Assembly (NCBI GenBank): GCA_963576565.1
Contig: OY755039.1
Coordinates: 143,537,369-143,601,368 of the forward strand
Length of the DNA stretch: 64,000 bases
Origin: Aspidapion aeneum
Taxonomy: Eukaryota; Arthropoda; Insecta; Coleoptera; Brentidae
Reading direction: 5' to 3'
The notes beneath the pieces are model-generated. The model saw nothing but the letters and a program-made list of their open reading frames with translations, searched no databases and was not told the DNA's origin. A program made the position numbers and the translations under genes. Every line of letters begins with the position of its first letter. Within the stretch, counting starts at the first letter, position 1. Shown piece after piece: positions 33,856 through 45,132 of this stretch.

Positions 33856-35534
33856 TTAGGGCCGGTTTATCAATGGAGGGTTACCTCTCGAGTTAGAGAT
33901 AGCCCTGGGTTAAAGTTGTCAAAAGTGTTTATCAATCCAAGGTTAAATGCAAACTCGAGGGTTAACCCTAGGCTAACTTGACCCGCGCTCAAACGGCAAG
34001 GTAGCGTATTTAGCTCTGGGTTAACGTCAAAATTTCCAATTATTTTGAAGTGTTTTTTTTATATTTTGGTTGATTTTTCTCAAAAGCATAACATTTAACT
34101 TGTGTCCTTCAATTTTTGTGTTAAATAGGATGCTCCGAAATTTTTAAAACACCAGCGGTGATACTTTTTATGGTGTGAGGCTGAGATGATGGAATTCCCC
34201 ACAGAAATGGAGATTTTTGCAATGGAAGCAGTCTACCAAGCAAACCAAAAATAAATATTCTTTTTTCTATGAGCAAGATCATGTTTAATAGAAAAGCACC
34301 CAATAAATATCCCACCTACCAACAGAGCTATACCTAATATGTGTAGGTACCGAGCCACAATATAGACTCACTGGCGGTCGCAGCGGAAGGGCTGTAAGGC
34401 CCACTCACATATGAATCTTCATCAATATGTGTACCAGTTTTATTATAATTACTAATTTATGTATATAATTTTAAAACTTTTAATATGTATTTAAAAGTGC
34501 AAAATAAAAAGTGAATGTATATTTCAAACACTTTTTTAAATTTTTATTTGGCGGTCCCTGAAAAATGACTATTAAGTTCTTTTGTTATACAGTATTTTAG
34601 GAATCAGAAATAATCAACAATTAAATTTATATATGTATTGTACGTAACATCAAAATAAAATACTTAAATTATTGCAACATGCTAGAGCACTTTTATAATT
34701 AAAAAAAATATGTCACAGAATAAATATTATATCACATCAAGGTTTTTTAAACACTTTCTGGTCACCCAGGAAGACTCTGCTTGCTATGCACAGGGGGGTG
34801 TTTGTAAATCAGTAATTCCGGGATAACAGGTTGATGTGTCAGAAACTAGTACCTTTATTTCTTGTTGATGTGCCTTATTGATATTTCTTTATTAAAGTGT
34901 AGAAGTCTGTTGGTTTCCTTGTAAAGACATGACCTGTAACAAAAATAAAATAGGTGTAGTAGTTTAAAAATAAACTTAAAAAATGCAGAATTATGACCAA
35001 ATACCAAAGATATTAATCCATTTGCTTTTAACTTATTTTATCTCTTAAATTATCTAGCTTTAATAGGTAGATAGGTACCTATAGATGCATTATTATTTTA
35101 GACTATAATTAGTAGTTAAGTACAACAGAAACAATTTACAAAGTTGGAAATATCTACATGCTAATTTTTATGTAGCTAAATTATTTTCATCATACATATA
35201 GTAGATACTTACTGGCTAGAGTACAATAACTGAAGAAACTGAATAAGTTTTTTCCAAATAAATTTTTTTAACAAAACACCCGACACCAACAATACAAAAA
35301 AAACAGATGATTATAACCACAAAATGTCAAAAATTCCACAGACTATAAAATAAGAAGGGAAAACTTAGATGGTCGATTGTTACCAGCATTGCCAACCTGC
35401 GAGTTTCGGAGCTCTGGGTTAAAATCGCGTGGATAAACACTTTGCTCTTTAACTCGAGGGTTACCCCAAGGTTGGAGTTGGCCTAGGGCTAGCTAACACG
35501 ACGAGATACCCCGCCATTGATAAACCGGCCCTTA
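33856..35534. mobile_element. PIF/Harbinger element AA with TTA target duplication
   Basis: GGGCCGGTTTATCAATG at 33859 is matched by CATTGATAAACCGGCCC ending 35531, with TTA on each side. The 17-bp TIR and 3-bp TTA target are the hallmark of PIF/Harbinger. CTCGAGGGTTAACC-type words are repeated in subterminal inverted positions (33890-33975, 35430-35490). I see no readable transposase, so it is taken as non-autonomous. Confidence 0.88.
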
Positions 35535-35854
35535 GTGGTTATAATAGAAAATAGTTCGATATTGAGGTTTGGATCGTCTAAATCAGACAAGCTGACCTTC
35601 GAGTGTCGGACTAAAAAAGGTAGTGTTTCAATTCCAATTTAAATGGCAATAGTGGCAAATTATTGAATCAGAGTCAGAGTGTCCCTTTGGATTTAATAGA
35701 GTTTCCCTCCTCTTGTGTCGTGATTAAAGTAAAAGCGTTGGCGGTTTTAATCAAGTCCGGGTTGCATAAAGCGGTCATCAGGACATAAAAATAATTGGTG
35801 GTTGTAAAAAGTTATGTAAGGGTGCGTTTGCACATGCACATGAGATTAATTAAA
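35535..35854. other. Spacer, nothing recognised
   Basis: About 320 bp without frames, repeats or motifs I can support. Confidence 0.45.
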
Positions 35855-36318
35855 CAGGGTGTTCTCAAAGTTGAGTCATTTATTTTAACAGGTTATAGAA
35901 CTCGTAAAAATAAGTAATTGTACCAAAAATCATTTATATAAAAGTTGCAGAATAAAGAAGTTATTAACAATTCTAAAAATGTAAAATAAAACTGTAATAC
36001 CTAACTTTTTATCAATGTTTTGTTTACTGGTGATACTGGGTATGCCTCATTTTTTTGTAAAATACAAATTACTAATAATTTATTCATTCATTGTACGGTT
36101 TTTAGTGATAATTTCGATTTGACCAGTACTAAATAATTCGCTAAAGTGCGTGATATTTTTGTTTTTAGGGCATCTTATGCGATAAAAATGGCATACGTAT
36201 CATAATATTAACTTGTTAATAACTGCAACTGTTATATAAATGATTTTTGGTAAAATTATGTATTTTTACGAGTTCTACAACCTGTTAAAATAAATGACTC
36301 AACTTTGAGAACACCCTG
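35855..36318. mobile_element. CAGGGTGTTCTC inverted-repeat element I
   Basis: CAGGGTGTTCTCAAAGTTGA at the left and TCAACTTTGAGAACACCCTG at the right are exact inverted repeats. The arms continue for about 100 bp with few mismatches (AACAGGTTxTAGAACTCGT). It is 464 bp and non-coding. The flanks do not give an unambiguous TSD (AAA on the left, TATAAA on the right). Confidence 0.8.
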
Positions 36319-36333
36319 TATAAAGATGTCAAT

Positions 36334-36600
36334 CAGTGGCGGCTCGCCCAATGACGTTAGTTGTTGCGCTGCTTCACTTTTTTTTTCAAACTAAATATAA
36401 TAATCTAAGAATCTAATCTTGTTTTTCGTTCGCCTGTGTCTACTCGATATGCCACAGGGTCGATGCATCTGTTGGTTATCATGACTAAGTCACATGCTTT
36501 GGCAGGGCAAAAAAGAAGATGTTGACCCTGCATAGACTATTCAAATTATGTACGGTTACCGGCGTATTGTTTACATTTGGTTCTGAATCGGTTTTTATTT
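36334..36600. mobile_element. Isolated hAT-type end
   Basis: CAGTGGCGGCTCGCCCAATG resembles the ends of hAT A and U. No partner end was found, so this is a truncated copy. The rest of the stretch is featureless. Confidence 0.45.
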
Positions 36601-36624
36601 TAGGTATTTTACAAAATTACCATT

Positions 36625-37190
36625 TTACTGGAAATTGTGTGTGTCTGTCTGTATGTATGTCTGTCTGTAACGACCAACACGCATAACTCAAAAACCGCTT
36701 GCCCGATTTTATTGAAATTTGGTACCTAGGCTGGGTCGAGATGGTCCCATTTAAAAATGAACAAAATCCACCGAACACAAGCCAAATAAAAGGGTGGGGG
36801 GTAGATTTCAAAAATTAAAGTTTATGTCAAAATATGGCGTCCGTGATATCAAACGAAAGGTAATTGAGTCTGGAGTTAAACAAAATACATTTTAAATTAA
36901 AAAAAAAGGTGGGGGTAGATTTCAGAAATTAGAGTTTACGTGAAAATATGGCATGTGTGATATCAAACGAAAGGTAATTGAGTCCGGAGTTAAACAAAAT
37001 ACATTTTAGTTCTTGCTTTTATTAAGGGTGGGGGCAGATTTCAAAAATTAAGTTTAATTTAAAACATGGCTTGTGTGGTATCAAACGAAAGGTAATTTAG
37101 TCTGGAGTTGAATAAAATATATTTCAGTTTTTAATTATATTAGCTCACACGTGTGAGCTTAGGGGCCAATATATTGGCAGAGTATTTTTA
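36625..37190 (-). mobile_element. Hairpin-ended element D4, truncated
   Basis: It starts inside the TCTG tract (36637-36668) and has lost the hairpin end on that side. Three ~115-bp units follow. The remaining hairpin is reduced to AGCTCACACGTGTGAGCT (37141-37158), a perfect stem without the usual 20-nt insert. Confidence 0.75.
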
Positions 37191-37492
37191 TTTTATTTCC
37201 ACTGTTTTTAATTTAGTTAAGTTGAATTGCTGTACTCAAATATTACAAAAAACCTATAAATTATCCAAACTCACACTACCGCCCCACCCCCTATGGATGG
37301 CGAAAAAGATCGTCTGCCTAAATAAGATTCAAATAAAACACCAACGCCATTCAAGCACTAAAAGAGCCTTAATTCGCAAACTCTTTGCTTTCTAAAACAT
37401 TTTCAGCCTAATGAATAGCCTACTGATTTTGCTCGTTCTTTCTTTCGAAAATATAACATCATACTTAGACTAAAAAGTCCCATGTATGGTAA
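37191..37492. other. Spacer, nothing recognised
   Basis: An 80-codon plus-strand frame at 37153-37395 starts inside D4 and has no recognisable domain. No feature called. Confidence 0.4.
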
Positions 37493-37973
37493 TGCTACAG
37501 CAGCGGCGTAGCGTGAGGGGGGCGCGGGGGGTTCGTCGCCCCCCCCCCCCCGCCCCGAGGGTAGTGGCGCCCCATAGGTGGCCGAAGCGCCCTCGTCGGG
37601 TCGGTAACGGCCAATTGAGTGGGTGCCAAAGGAAAGTAACGACATGAAGACCTTTTTTTGGTTTTGGTCGCAAAATTCGTGAGAGGCGCCCTTGTGACTT
37701 ATCGGCCGCCCCCTCAAACATGATGACTTTTTTTTTTTTGTTTTTTTTTTGGTCGCAACATTCGTGAGAGGCGCCCTTGCGACTTATCGGTCGCCCCCTC
37801 ACACATGATGACCTGTTTGTTTTTTTTTTTTTTTGGTCGCAAGATTTGTGAGAGGCGCCCTTTTGACCTTTTTGTTTTTTTTTGTCACAAGATTTTTCAT
37901 CAGTTTTCAGAGGCGCCCTTTTTAGCTGTCGCCCCTCCCGCCCTTTCGGGCACGCTACGCCGCTGTGCTACAG
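37493..37973. mobile_element. hAT-like MITE BB with TSD TGCTACAG, inserted in hAT-C3
   Basis: CAGCGGCGTAGCGTG (37501) is matched by CACGCTACGCCGCTG (ending 37965). TGCTACAG flanks both sides and is itself part of the hAT-C terminus, so BB entered an older hAT-C copy. The interior has three ~70-bp tandem units (GTGAGAGGCGCCCTT with GGTCGCAA) and C/G runs. Frames on the minus strand follow the repeats and are not genes. Confidence 0.88.
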
Positions 37974-39650
37974 GGCAACGGGGCAGTGCCGTCCCAAAAC
38001 TAGACAACAAACAGTATTTTTACAAGCTTTTATTTAACTTCAGATGTTCTGTCTAACTAACTAACTATCAAATCTTGTGAGGCGTTTTTGACACACTTCC
38101 CATTATCCGATTTGGACGAAATTTGGTACACACATAGTGGTCCGATGACAATACAACAATAATGAAAAAATGTCCTCCCACCCCTACCCCCCAACCCCTT
38201 CCATAAAAAAATGCGTTTTTGACACACTTTACTTCAAATGACTTTTATAAAATTTGGTATATGCATAAAGGTCCAATGGCAATACAGCCCAAACAAAAAA
38301 TATATTTCTACCTCTACCCCCACCCTCTCCTACCCCCAATAGAAAAATGAGTTTCCAAACAACTCACGATCAGCGATTTCATTATAATCTAGACTAAACT
38401 CTTCTGTTCTGTTATTGAACAAATATTTTCATTTAATAGAGTAGATAGCTGAGACTAAAAAGTTGAAAATAAATTGGTAAAAATTTTTTTTTAAGTCACA
38501 AGCTTTTATAAAATGCACTAAAAATTAAAAAATAATTTTCTAACATTCTAATATTATCATAATAATAAAAGCGATGGCCGCAAATCAAAGCATAAGTTAA
38601 TCTAAAGTTGTGATCTAAACACTTAAAGAATATTCAACATAGCAGGTCATCAAAGATATGTTTGATGTGCCGCAATGTTATGCCATTGCCATACCTATGT
38701 CAGAGAAATGCTGGGGTTTCTTAGGTCGGGTTGGGTGGGTTTGGTACCTCTGCATTTTTCTGCTAGATTGATTCTTGCAAATAGTAATATTTAATTGATA
38801 CGGATATCTTATCGTGCTAACATCGTCAAGATTTCCATCAGTCGGCCATCGCTTTTATTATTATGATAATATTAGAATGTTAGAATATTATTTTTTAATT
38901 TTTAGTGCATTTTATAAAAGCTTGTGACTTAAAAAAAATTTTTTACCAATTTATTAATTGATTTATTTAAAAAAAGTTACATCTTCCTGTACGACATGTC
39001 TAGTTCTTTTTTTTAGTCTGTGGTTAACAAAGGGCGATTAATTGAGTAAACTTTTTTAGCGTAAATAATTACAAGCCGGCAGCACCGCGCAGGACAAGAT
39101 TCTAATTTCACCCGTTTTTTAGCGGTGTATGGGTGGCTGATCTCGCGCGGGGGCAGGAGGAATGTTTGTTTCAGTTAACGTCGGCCATATTCATCGTGCG
39201 AAAACTTTCGTTGCCCTTCCTACATGTTGCCGGTTCTATCCTTAGTGAAGACGTATCAGTTTGTTTTGATTTGGGGTAGGTCAGTAGTTAAAAGCCTTGC
39301 CGGTCGCGTCATTGTTTGTTTTTGTTTTTATTTGTATTCAAAATGTAAATAAATAACGTCGATTATATAGTTAACTGTGCAAATTTAAATAGGTTGACAT
39401 ATGAACTTCGATTACAAATAATATCTTTAGGGCAACATAGACTGGACCTAAAAATCCTAAAAGTTAACTTCTTTTTTAGTGCAAGTAATAAAAAATTATA
39501 GGATGCTGAAAACTGGTTGTGCGGTTGCGAAAAACGAAATGCTTTTTTTTGCTTTATTTGTCTTATTATGAACAATCCACGAAGTGATCCTAAAACTAAA
39601 AAGTACACCAAATAGCTGCTTGTTTGTAAAATGCTAAAATAAAATTGGTT
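37966..39650 (+). mobile_element. hAT-C copy 3, split by element M1
   Basis: The left piece is 37966-38021 (CAACGGGGCAGTGCC...). The right piece resumes near 38956 (AATTGATTTATTTAAAAAAA) and continues through GCAGCACCGCGC to AATAGCTGCTTGTTTG (about 39650). The transposase-like segment is deleted: homology jumps at 39590 from CCACGAAGTGATCCT to the 3' region. Confidence 0.7.
38022..38955 (+). mobile_element. Element M1 (short-array copy) with inverted 3' portion
   Basis: It begins TACAAGCTTTTATTTAACTT and has only three CTAA units where M2 has a 761-bp array. One and a half ~125-bp units (CCGATTTGGACGAAATTTGG, then CCCCTACCCC) follow. The segment 38466-38579 is repeated in inverted orientation at 38840-38952, giving a ~113-bp stem with a 260-bp loop. 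It lies between two halves of hAT-C3, which defines its extent. Confidence 0.7.
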
Positions 39651-40246
39651 ATACTTGATGTTGTGTTAAAGTGGCACAGCGTCATCAAAACCTTGATGGG
39701 CGGGAAGGGAGTAGAGGGGTACATATAGTGGCACGCACTTCCTATAATTTTTTATTGATATTGATTCCCAAAACGAGGCACTGCACTAATTAGTCATTAG
39801 CTTACTATTTTACTTGCTTTTTATTTATGTCTTCTTCTAAACGATTTCATTAGAAAGGAACATAATATATACTCTTATCTGGTTGTTACGAACATATTGA
39901 TTTAGTCGGGCTTTGACGTTTTCTATTCGTTGTTGTTTTGACTGTTTTATGTCAAACAAATTACGACCAAACTTTAAAAAAAACAAATTACCGTTTATGC
40001 AACTAAATCAATATGTGCGCACATTTTAATATAATTTTGGATTTTGTTTTATGTTTAGGATCTTTATTTATTAGGTAAGTACCTATTTTATCTCTCCTTT
40101 AAAGGGTCTCAGTGTTTTATCATGCAAATATAAAGCGGCACACAGCATGTACAAAGTGAAACACTTATTTTTTAAGGCTTCTTTACTTAGATTTTGCCGC
40201 AAAATTTGGTTTACCATAACTATGACGCGGTGCCACTTATATACAT
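39651..40246. other. Spacer, nothing recognised
   Basis: AT-rich. A minus-strand frame (40083-40280) reaches into element CC1 and has no domain. No feature called. Confidence 0.45.
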
Positions 40247-40871
40247 CCTCAACCAAGGCCGACAAAAAAATACAGGCCACGACCCTAAAAAAATCAGCTG
40301 TTCTCCGGGTGCTGACTTTTACATTGGGTCTTATGGGAGATCAGACGTTTTTTATGATATTTTCAAAATGGCACTACAGATTTCCGCGAAATTTCAGTGA
40401 AATATTCTCAGACACCATCCCGATATTCCACCAAACTTTTGTAAGGATGCAAGATGATTAAAAGGTTAAAATCTTCAAAATTTAGCATTCCTTATTTTAA
40501 ATTCAAATTACCCGCCATGTACCGCATGCCAACTGTTATATTTGACATGTATTTGACTTTGTCATCTGTGTTTGTCACATTTGCTTCTGTTTTAAATTTA
40601 ATTTAAGTGTGAGCTAATGAAGCGGCTCTGAAATATTAAGGATTACCATACATTTAACAAAAATTGTTCTGCAAGAATATAGTAAAAACAATCCTAAAAC
40701 CGGCTTTATTTAAAAAAAATCAAATATTCATGAACCGTCGTTCCAACTTCAATATTTTAAAGACAATCAGCTGTGTCGTGACATGACCATCAAAAAAAAA
40801 AATCAGCCCCGGATGTGACGTCAACAAAGTGGAGGATCGTGGCCCGTCCGTTTTGATAGCCCTGCCTCAAC
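40247..40871. mobile_element. Element CC1 with 7-bp TSD CCTCAAC
   Basis: It runs from CAAGGCCGACAAAAAAATAC (40254) to TTTTGATAGCCCTG (40864). The inverted termini are imperfect (CAxGGC, then GGCCACGAxCCT in both). CCTCAAC occurs directly on each side. It is 611 bp, non-coding, and about nine bases in ten identical to CC2. Confidence 0.78.
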
Positions 40872-40991
40872 TATAGGCAAGTTTTTTTATCTCTTTTTTC
40901 ATGCAATATAAGTTTCTGCCCCCCCCAATTTATAACGTCACCAGCCGCCACTGATTGAAAATGGGTTTAATTATCGCTCACTTGTCTAAAT

Positions 40992-41616
40992 AATTAACCA
41001 AGGCCAACACAAAAATAGAGGCCCCGACCCTGAAAAAATTAGCTGTTCTCCCGGGGCTGAATTTTACATTGGGTCTTATGGGAGGTCAGATGTTTTTTTA
41101 TGATATTTTCAAAATGGCACTACAGATTTCCGCAAAATTTCAGTGAAATATTCTCAGACACCATCCCGATATTCCACCAAAGGTTTGTAAGGAAGCAACA
41201 TGATTAAAAGGTTAAAATCTTCAAGATTTAGCATTCCTTATTTTGAATTTAAATTACCCGCCATGTACCACATGCCAACTGTTATATTTGACATGTATTT
41301 GACTTTGTCATATGTGATTGTCAAATTCGCTTCTGCTTTAAACTTAATTTTTGTGTGAGCTAATGAAGCGGCTATGAAAAATTAGGGCTTACTATACATT
41401 TAAAAAAAATTGTTCTGCCAGAATAAAGTAAAAACAATCTGAAAAACGGCTTTATTTAAAAAAAAATCAAATATCCATGAACCGTCATTTCAACTTCAAT
41501 ATTTTAAAGACAATCAGCTGGGTCGTAACGTGACCATCAAAAAAAAATCAGCCCCGGATGTGACGTCACCAAAGTGGAGGATCGTGGCCCGTCCATTTTG
41601 ATAGCCCTGAATTAAC
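40992..41616. mobile_element. Element CC2 with 7-bp TSD AATTAAC
   Basis: It runs from CAAGGCCAACACAAAAATAG (40999) to TTTTGATAGCCCTG (41609), flanked by AATTAAC on both sides. It is in the same orientation as CC1, 134 bp away, but has a different TSD, so it is a separate insertion and not a tandem duplication. Confidence 0.78.
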
Positions 41617-41936
41617 ATGTAAAATATAGCGGACAGCTGACACTGACTTACACTGTTTTTCTTGGACATCTCATAGTGACGTTTGGTTTTGAGTTTAAAG
41701 CTAAAGATTATATTTTTTATTTATTTTTAAGTTTTGTGTGGATATATCATTGCTATAACGGATAAAAATATCCTATGTTGCAAGTTATAACAAATTATAG
41801 AAATATTAAAAACTATTGTATCCAAGGAAAAACCTCAGTTAAGAGGGTTTTGAAATGCCATACGCAGAGCTACATTCAACCACAATCTACATTCTTTTTC
41901 TTGTTATTTAATAGACATGAAAAACTAGAAAAATCC
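41617..41936. other. Spacer, nothing recognised
   Basis: AT-rich DNA. A short plus-strand frame at 41775-41978 runs into element M2 and has no domain. Confidence 0.45.
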
Positions 41937-41973
41937 TATTTTTACAAGCTTTTATTTAGCTTCAGATGTTCTG

Positions 41974-42734
41974 TCTAACTATCTAACTATCTAACTATCT
42001 AACTATCTAACTATCTAACTATCTAACTATCTAACTATCTAACTATCTAACTATCTAACTATCTAACTATCTAACTATCTAACTATCTAACTATCTAACT
42101 ATCTAACTATCTAACTATCTAACTATCTAACTATCTAACTATCTAACTATCTAACTATCTAACTATCTAACTATCTAACTATCTAACTATCTAACTATCT
42201 AACTATCTAACTATCTAACTATCTAACTATCTAACTATCTAACTATCTAACTATCTAACTATCTAACTATCTAACTATCTAACTATCTAACTATCTAACT
42301 ATCTAACTATCTAACTATCTAACTATCTAACTATCTAACTATCTAACTATCTAACTATCTAACTATCTAACTATCTAACTATCTAACTATCTAACTATCT
42401 AACTATCTAACTATCTAACTATCTAACTATCTAACTATCTAACTATCTAACTATCTAACTATCTAACTATCTAACTATCTAACTATCTAACTATCTAACT
42501 ATCTAACTATCTAACTATCTAACTATCTAACTATCTAACTATCTAACTATCTAACTATCTAACTATCTAACTATCTAACTATCTAACTATCTAACTATCT
42601 AACTATCTAACTATCTAACTATCTAACTATCTAACTATCTAACTATCTAACTATCTAACTATCTAACTATCTAACTATCTAACTATCTAACTATCTAACT
42701 ATCTAACTATCTAACTATCTAACTAACTATCTAT
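41974..42734 (+). repeat. (CTAACTAT)n array, about 95 units
   Basis: A pure 8-bp repeat with no interruption that I can find, ending CTAACTAACTATCTATC. In M1 the same site has CTAACTAACTAACTATC. The unit differs from the insect telomere repeat. Confidence 0.97.
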
Positions 42735-42744
42735 CAAATCTTGT

Positions 42745-43560
42745 GAAGCGTTTTTGACACACTTCCCATTATCCGATTTGGATGAAATTTGGTACACACA
42801 TAGTGGTCCCATGACAATACAACATTAAGAAAAAAATATCCTCCCACCCCTACCCCTACCCCTTCTATAGAAAAATGTGTTTTTGACACACTTCCCGTTA
42901 TCCGATTTGGATAAAATTTGGTATACACATAGTGGTCCGATGATAATACAACAATAAGAAAAAAATATCCTCCGACCTCTACCCCCACCCCCTTCCATAG
43001 AAAAGTTTGTTTTTGAAACACATCCCGTTATCCGATTTGGATGAAATTTGGTATACATATAAAAAAAAATATCCTCCCACCCCTACCCCCACCCCCTTTC
43101 ATAGAAAAATGAGTTTTTGACACACCATTATCCGATTTGGATGAAATTTGGTATTCACATAGTGGTCCGATGACAATACAACATTAAAAAAATATATCCT
43201 CCCACCCCTACCCCCACCCCCTTCCATAGAAAATGCGTTTTTGACACCCTTCCTATTATCCGATTTGGATGAAATTTGGTATACATATAATGGCCCATGA
43301 CAATACAACATTGAAAAAAAAATCCTACCACTCCTACCCCCACCCCCATCTATAGAAAAATGCGTTTTTGACACACTTCCCATTATCCGATTTGGATGAA
43401 ATTTGGTATACATATAGTGGTCTGATGACAATACAACAATAATGAAAAAATGTCCTCCCACCCCTACCCCCCACCCCCTTCCATAAAAAATGCGTTTTTG
43501 ACACACTTCACTTCAAATGACGTTTATAAAATTTGGTATATGCATAAAGGTCCGATGGCA
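42745..43560. repeat. Minisatellite of M2, ~125-bp units
   Basis: Units start at GTTTTTGACACACTTCCC near 42749, 42878, 43005, 43110, 43227 and 43362, with a diverged unit near 43490. Each contains AAATTTGGTATACA and a C-rich tract that is G-rich on the other strand. Confidence 0.85.
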
Positions 43561-43850
43561 ATACAGCCCAAACAAAAAATATATTTCTACCTCTACCCCC
43601 ACCCTCTCCTTCCCCCAATAGAAAAATGAGTTTCCAAACAACTCACGATCAGCGATTTCATTATAATCTAGAATAAACTCTTCTGTTCTGTTATTGAACA
43701 AATATTTTCATTTAATAGAGTAGATAGCTGAGACTAAAAATAAATTGGTAAAATTTTTTTTAAGTCACAAGCTTTTATAAAATGCACTAAAAATTAAAAA
43801 ATAATTTTCTAACATTCTAATATTATCATAATAATAAAAGCGATGGCCGA

Positions 43851-45132
43851 CTGATGGACTAATTATTTTTGCTTTGTTATTCTCGAAATGCCTAAAAATA
43901 ATTTACGACATAGTATTTTTTGGAAAATATGAAAATTTCACTTTTCTTTTTGTTATTTGTCCTGTGCAAACTGAAAATTTTCTTGAAAGTGACAATCTTA
44001 AAAGGTACGTTAATTTACCAGCTAAACAAAATTATTTTTTGCCCTTTTGTTTAAAATAAACGTGGCGAAAATAACGCTCCACGTGCGCGAAGAATCCAAT
44101 ATCATAAAAAAACTTACGTAAAGAAAATAAAAAAGTTTTACTTTAATGGCTATTCAAGATGTTATTGAACAGTGAGGTGCACAACTCAACTCCCTCAAAA
44201 ACTCTATTTTCAAACATCAAAATAAAATTCGAGATATTTCTACTTAAATATGGAAAAAGGCAGTCTAGTTTTTGCAAAGTCAGTTGAACAAAGATAAAAG
44301 CCGACCATCGGCATATCCTTTAAAGAAAGTGACATGGGCGGCGGTAGGTATACTCATGAAAATTATTTCATTTAATTATGGCGTAAACTAAAGAAATAAA
44401 AATAGATAATAAAACTTTCTATTCCTACACCTACAGAAACGACACTGATTTATTTTCTAACTCTGCTTACTGCCGACTAAAGGGGTCCCGAAAAGAACAC
44501 CCGAAAGCAATTAAAAGCGCATCTCAAAAAAATCTGCCAATCAGGTGCCGTCCATCCACCTGGGCTCGGTCGGTCGGAAAACAAATACTTTGTGGTTGGA
44601 CCGCAAAGAGCCGCTCCTTTTCTCTGTCGGTAGGGTTGAAATTATACCAGGAAGATTTTATATGAATTTGGATAACTTTTGTAGGGCAGAATGAAGCAAA
44701 ATTTCATGAAATCGATAGAACCCCGTATTAGGAGTTATTCAAGTGATTTTGCAAAAACTATACCTAACTATCAAACAAAAATGGGTTTTTTTGTACCAAT
44801 GAATCCATTTTTTTAAAAATATTTTGCACCCAAATTCAACCTAAAAAAGCAGTAAAAAAACTAAACCTTTGCTAGTCGATTTTTCACAAATTCAAAAATA
44901 GTGTTCGATACTCTTACGAGCTGATTAGATTTTGGTCAAAATCCATTAATGCTAATGACAGTTTTTTGACAGTTAAAAACTTTTTAACGGAGCATCGTAT
45001 CAATACACAGTTTTCGGAATATAGTAGACTATATTTTGCTCAATAATTCGTGTTATAACCAAAAACTTCGTAAGAGCTTTAGTTTCTGAGATATTTACAA
45101 AAAAACTGTTTTCAAGGTTAATATATTATCAT
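43851..45132. other. Unassigned region
   Basis: It contains a GC-richer patch (44540-44640), an AAATTTCATGAAATCGATAG motif at 44699, and a relic at about 44903-44985 shared, inverted, with 52755-52830 (GAGCTGATTAGATTTTGGTC). No gene is recognised. Confidence 0.45.

Larger units (their letters stand above)
41937..43850 (+). mobile_element. Element M2 (long-array copy)
   Basis: Same start as M1 (TTTTTACAAGCTTTTATTTA, CTTCAGATGTTCTGTCTAAC). An octanucleotide array of 761 bp follows, then about six tandem ~100-135-bp units containing TATCCGATTTGGATGAAATT and CCACCCCTACCCCCACCCC (42745-43500). A 3' segment is shared with M1 to GCGATGGCCGACTGATGG. No coding capacity; minus-strand frames follow the minisatellite. 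Confidence 0.75.

Noticed and set aside
37403..37802. Minus-strand frames of 104-110 residues with GGGGDEPPAPP-like runs
   Set aside because: They translate the tandem units and C/G runs of hAT MITE BB.
40254..41617. Tandem duplication of a ~610-bp segment
   Set aside because: Each copy has its own distinct 7-bp flanking duplication, so two insertions explain it better.
41974..42734. Telomeric repeat
   Set aside because: The unit CTAACTAT differs from insect TTAGG/CCTAA repeats, and the array sits inside a dispersed element also present as M1.
42734..43506. Minus-strand frames with repeated GxGVGGYFF-like peptides
   Set aside because: They follow the ~125-bp minisatellite of element M2 and shift frame between units; repeat artefact.
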